Positions 47,188 to 64,000 of a DNA stretch of 64,000 nucleotides are shown here, in pieces. The DNA is from Amoebidium appalachense. Taxonomy: Eukaryota > Ichthyosporea. The notes beneath the pieces were generated by a model that saw only the letters and a program-made list of their open reading frames with translations, was not told the DNA's origin and did no database searches. Both the position numbers and the translations under genes were made by a program. Position 1 is the first letter of the stretch. The number at the start of each line of letters is the position of its first letter. The stretch spans positions 16,058,001 to 16,122,000 of the forward strand of contig CAVNZM010000001.1 in the NCBI GenBank assembly GCA_963693365.1. Direction: 5' to 3'.

Positions 47188-47940
47188 CGCAACACAACCC
47201 CTTTTCTCCACACACACACACACACAAACACACACATCTGTACACATACACACACATATCTGTATACACACACGCCCACACACATCTGTACACACACACA
47301 ATCAATTGGACCATATTCGTGCGCTGGCACACACCTCATAGCCACCGACATGCATATGGTATCCAAACAGGTCCACCAGAGGGCGGCGTGGTGTTGTGCA
47401 CTTTGGGTGCAAGAAAGTTGTGCATCTGAGTCACAAGCGCTAGCCTAGACGTGATACTTATTTTACGTGCACAATCCTTCACGTTTGGAAAACCGAAGTT
47501 TCCGATTTATTTCAAACCGTCTGCATCACTAACATACAAACAACTGTTAATTGGTTCTTCATTCTGGTACACTGTAAATTTGAATTGGCCATATATGATG
47601 CATTAGAATACACCTTCATCTTGTTGAGTCTTTTGACACTGCCCAACGTTGAACATACAGTAAACGTGTATGTGATAAATGGTGCATGTGTCGTGCATTC
47701 GTACACATCGAGCTATCAAACCACAACAGTGGTATTTCATTTACGAGAGCCTGCAAGCTCGAGCACATGCCCCCGCCACATTGGCCAGCCAGCCTCCTAT
47801 CTATCTAATCCAAAAAAAAAAAAAAAGAAGGAAAGAAAGGAAAAAAAGATTTAGGAAACAATAAAAAAGAAACCAAAAAAGACTTAAGAAACTTTAAAAA
47901 GAAACAAAACTTCAGGAATTAAAGAGTCCCTGGAGCACCC
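45956..47940. other. Intergenic between convergent LIG1 and LAS1 3' ends
   Basis: TTTTA repeats (45965-45996), CA words and C runs (46981-47010, 47041-47059, 47157-47184), with average-complexity DNA between. No gene or clear AATAAA is seen for either neighbour. Confidence 0.5.
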
Positions 47941-59220
<11,280 letters not shown>

Positions 59221-59708
59221 AACTGATACCAGCACACTCTAATTACGCGTACTAAAATGAAAGCGAGATGTGACCACCAGCAGTGAAGTACTCAAGCGGC
59301 TGATCAGAACATGCGATTGTTTCTAGTAGGTCTTCGCTTGAGTAGATGCGTTAACATGCTACACAGGAAAAGTGAAGAATGTAATATTTGTAAGTTAATA
59401 AAAATAGTTTTATACGTTCACTACCTAGATTGACCGTTTCTTTTTGCCACATGCACCTTGCACTGTTTACTTTTCTCCATGGATGTGCACATCCGCACGT
59501 GTTTTTTTGAGACATTTCCGCTAACGGCCCCAAACCACACGATTGGTCTAGCACGCACCGCGGTGTTTGCGCAAACGTTTTTTTCTCATTTTTGCATTTT
59601 TGCCTTTTCGCTGTGCACGTGGGTTTGGCCGCCGGGCCCTGGCGCCGGCCTGAGTGAGGTGAGCCACTATGGGCCTTAGTCTCTATAGCGCGCAAAAAAC
59701 TTTTCGCG

Positions 59709-59741
<33 letters not shown>

Positions 59742-60011
59742 GAAAAAAAAATCCGAAACGGTGGCTCGAACCAGCTTGACGAGATGCGTCGATTGCCGCA
59801 ATAAATTTTTTTGGCCAATTTCGGACCCCAATCAATTCGGGCCGGGTCGGGTCATCGCTTGGCCCGATTTGACCCGACCCGCCCCGACATGACCTGGCTC
59901 GCTGCCCGCCCCGGTACCGGTGCCTGCCTGGCCGGCTATGTTCAAGCTGGGTGCGAAGATCTAGAGTGTGTGTGTGTGTTTAATCTACCACCTACTGAGG
60001 TGGTGTCTCCT

Positions 60012-60045
<34 letters not shown>

Positions 60046-60054
60046 AAAAGGGCC

Positions 60055-60217
60055 GCCTGAGTAGATGTTAAAACGTCGCACGTGCGGCGCCTGAGTAGAT
60101 GTTAAAACGTCGCACGTGCGGCAACACGTCAGTACGTGTTAGGTGTTTTAATCACCGTTTGTCGAGGGGAGCCTCTGAGGTGTCTCACCGTTTGTCGAGG
60201 GGAGCCTCTGAGGTGTC
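60055..60217. repeat. Two adjacent tandem pairs (34-bp x2, 33-bp x2)
   Basis: 60055-60088 and 60089-60122 repeat GCCTGAGTAGATGTTAAAAC..; 60152-60184 and 60185-60217 repeat TCACCGTTTGTCGAGGGGAG... Copies within each pair look identical, and the two pairs are unrelated. Confidence 0.85.
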
Positions 60218-60402
60218 TCTGGATGTCCCACACGAGTATGCATGTGGCCTGCCTAACACGTTCCACACAAACCACGCACGAGCAAAGCCGCATGTGTTTG
60301 CAATTGTATGTAAAATAGACGTGGTGGGGAAGGGGGAGTGAGGAGGGGGGTGACTAAGTCTTGCTGATTACATGCAAAACATGTAACAATAAACGTGTAT
60401 AG

Positions 60403-60980
60403 GAAAAGGGGCCAGACGGCAAAGAAAGGGTTGTGGGTGAAAGAGATGTTAAACTGGGGAAGGGAATGAAACAGGTTTTGGAAGAGAGAGGCTATGATGT
60501 TTCGCGTTTGATCATGCAATGTCCTGATCCACGTAGCCAAAACAACATAAATAATAAGGTTCCTAGACCCCCATGCACTGCAGACAAGTGTTGTGCTGCA
60601 CGTATCCTAGATCTACAGCCTGATTTTGCAGAGCAAAACCCTTGGTTGCAAGAGGTAATAGAAGAGGCCGGGCATGCATATGCATATTTTATCCTAAGTA
60701 TCACTGTGAGCTTAACTACATAGAGTATTATTGGGGTGAATCCAAGCGTATTCTTAGGCTTAAGGTGTCTTATAAAATAGCTGAGCTGCGGGAGGCAGTG
60801 CCTGCTGCTTTAGATGGCATACCAGTGTCTCTGATTCGTAAATATGCGCGTAGGGCTTTTCGTTTTATGGATGCTTACACACGTGGGCTTACTGGCCTTG
60901 CTGCAGCCTATGCTGCAAAGAAATACAAGGGGCATAGACGGGTGTTTAGTCAAGTCCTCTTGGAGGTTGGTGGGGAGTAA
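60403..60980 (+). pseudogene. 3' part of a DDE-superfamily transposase, frameshifted
   Basis: Two overlapping frames together resemble the C-terminal half of DDE transposases common in fungi and other eukaryotes. Frame 1 (from after TAG at 60400-60402) gives GMKQVLEERGYDV, CTADKCCAARILDLQPDF and LQEVIEEAGH. After a shift near 60660-60690, frame 2 gives FYPKYHCELNYIEYYWGESK, where the E of ELNYIE is the expected catalytic Glu, then RRAFRFMDAYTRGL and KKYKGHRRV. The N-terminal half with the first catalytic Asp is not found upstream, so the copy is truncated and inactive. It ends at TAA 60978-60980. Confidence 0.75.
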
Positions 60981-61085
60981 AGTTGGGTGTGCCGTGTGGG
61001 CCCGGTGTCTCTGTTCTCAATCGTGCCAAAGTGGGGATTAACCCGAACACAGCACATTCCCTTCTGGCCATTAGTCACACCGTCA

Positions 61086-61087
<2 letters not shown>

Positions 61088-61143
<56 letters not shown>

Positions 61144-61159
61144 ATGGTACAGACATTTT

Positions 61160-61198
<39 letters not shown>

Positions 61199-61250
61199 CC
61201 AGTGTACACACGTGCACACGCACACACAAACACACACACACATACATGTA

Positions 61251-61321
<71 letters not shown>

Positions 61322-61340
61322 GCGCGTGCGCGCGCGCGCG
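61088..61340. repeat. CA microsatellite ending in CG alternation
   Basis: CA at 61088-61142 and 61254-61305, then CGCGCG to about 61340, an alternating purine-pyrimidine tract likely to adopt Z-DNA. Confidence 0.8.
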
Positions 61341-63125
<1,785 letters not shown>

Positions 63126-64000
63126 CTGGTCGATCGTCACAACACCATGATGCTGTGGGCCACATCTGGACCCGTTTTCAAGGCCTGGGCTAATAAGGTA
63201 TGTCTTCCAGAGTGTGGTATTGAGGCGATATTTTTCGTATGAACTCACAAGAAGAGGCAAGATTTGGGCACCCATTATGTAGTTTGGGAAATCATAATGG
63301 AGCATATTGGAGGATTTTCCAAGCTAGATGTAGTGTAGGAGATACTAGATTCGATTGGGCAACGGCCCGCTTCCACACGATTGATTACCTCAAAATATTA
63401 AAGAGAAAGCAATTGGGCACTGGGAAGGAATTAAGCAGGAATTTTGGCAGCGGGGCCCCGACATCTAATTCAGGCCTAGGAATAAGTGAGTGATTACACC
63501 GCCTCGCGCGGGGAGGGGGGAGGGGGGGGGGGAGGGGAGGGAGGGGGGGGGGGGGGTTGTCATATGCCCATTCTTAACATCACGGTTTGGTGTCTGCAGG
63601 GAGCCCAACGAGTGTTCTTTCCTGTCATAAACACCACCAGAGAATGGGGGACATAGGCTTGGGCGGGCTCTGGGATATTTGTACGGAATGTTTCTACCGC
63701 GACAAAGGGGCAGGCAAGTCGGTATTCATCCAAGTATGTGGGTGTGCGGCGGGGAGAAACCAAGTCGAGGGCTGTATGGGTTAGTCGTGCTTGCTGGAAA
63801 CATATTGGGCAGTATGATTCTGAAGAGGCTGCAGCCCGGGCCTACGACACGGCCGTCAATCTGCTGGTGCGGCAAGGTGATATGGTGCCATGGATGTTGA
63901 AAAGAACCAATGTCGAAATGGGACTTTTGCCGGAGTTCAAACCGACACAGGCAGAAGTTAGAGATATCAGGCAAAGACTCGGATACAGGATTGCAACACG
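63126..64000 (+). CDS. Gene with AP2/ERF-like DNA-binding domain (partial, runs off the window)
   Basis: A probable exon at 63126-63197 (acceptor TTCTTTACCAG, donor AAG|GTATGT) encodes LVDRHNTMMLWATSGP..WANK in phase 0. The next supported frame, open from 63657 to the window end, encodes SRYSSKYVGVRRGE, AVWVSRACWKHIGQYDSEEA and AARAYDTAVNLLVRQGD. This follows the AP2/ERF pattern: YxGVRR strand 1, a W in strand 2, HIGxYDSEEAAARAYD for strand 3 and the helix. The true acceptor is 63657 (CATAG) or 63714 (GGCAG), both in phase but G-rich upstream. AP2 domains act as transcription factors in plants and alveolates and also occur in mobile endonucleases, so the role is open. The frame continues LKRTNVEMGLLPEFKPTQAE to the edge. 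Confidence 0.7.

Overview
The window is nuclear DNA of a eukaryote, almost certainly a protist. It holds three complete intron-rich housekeeping genes with GT-AG introns (one GC-AG), TACTAAC-like branch points and TATA/CCAAT promoter elements. Exons are short (20-214 bp) and sit in very long introns. The intergenic and intronic DNA is full of CA/GT and CT/GA microsatellites and C/G homopolymer runs. The lineage cannot be proved from sequence alone. The gene style recalls unicellular holozoans such as ichthyosporeans, but the AP2/ERF-type exon at the right end would be unusual there, so algae and other protists stay open.

Layout. 3-155 (+): last exon of an unidentified gene. 560-922: promoter-like DNA with a 93-bp tandem duplication carrying two TATA boxes. 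3064-4083 (+): intronless zinc-finger protein. 6673-14021 (-): dolichol-phosphate mannosyltransferase DPM1, 7 exons, 308 aa. 15681-16411 (-): small unidentified spliced gene. 17493-18227 (+): type I membrane protein with an acidic tail and a PPPY motif. 19061-21533: 1.25-kb tandem duplication. 22608-23150: MITE with 41-bp inverted ends. 23868-24422 (+): secreted six-cysteine protein. 26255-45955 (+): DNA ligase I, 26 exons, 904 aa. 47941-59220 (-): LAS1, the ITS2 pre-rRNA endoribonuclease, 15 exons, about 459 aa. 59669-61806: degraded DDE transposase element. 63126-64000 (+): start of a gene with an AP2/ERF-like domain, cut by the window edge. LIG1 and LAS1 are convergent. The genes are unrelated in pathway (N-glycan/GPI precursor supply, DNA replication, ribosome biogenesis), as expected for eukaryotic neighbours.

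Two patterns are the most unusual. First, a short interspersed family shares a 3' segment that runs directly into poly(C). Copies have variable 5' ends, like 5'-truncated retrotransposons, but with a C tail. Second, in nearly every LIG1 intron, and in many DPM1 and LAS1 introns, a simple repeat or C run starts within a few to about 20 bases of the 5' splice site. Both suggest that C-tailed insertions or repeat growth at donor sites enlarged these introns.

Exon models were built by eye from splice signals, reading phase and family resemblance. The phases of all LIG1 and DPM1 exons close exactly. LAS1 closes except for one base at an 11-C run.
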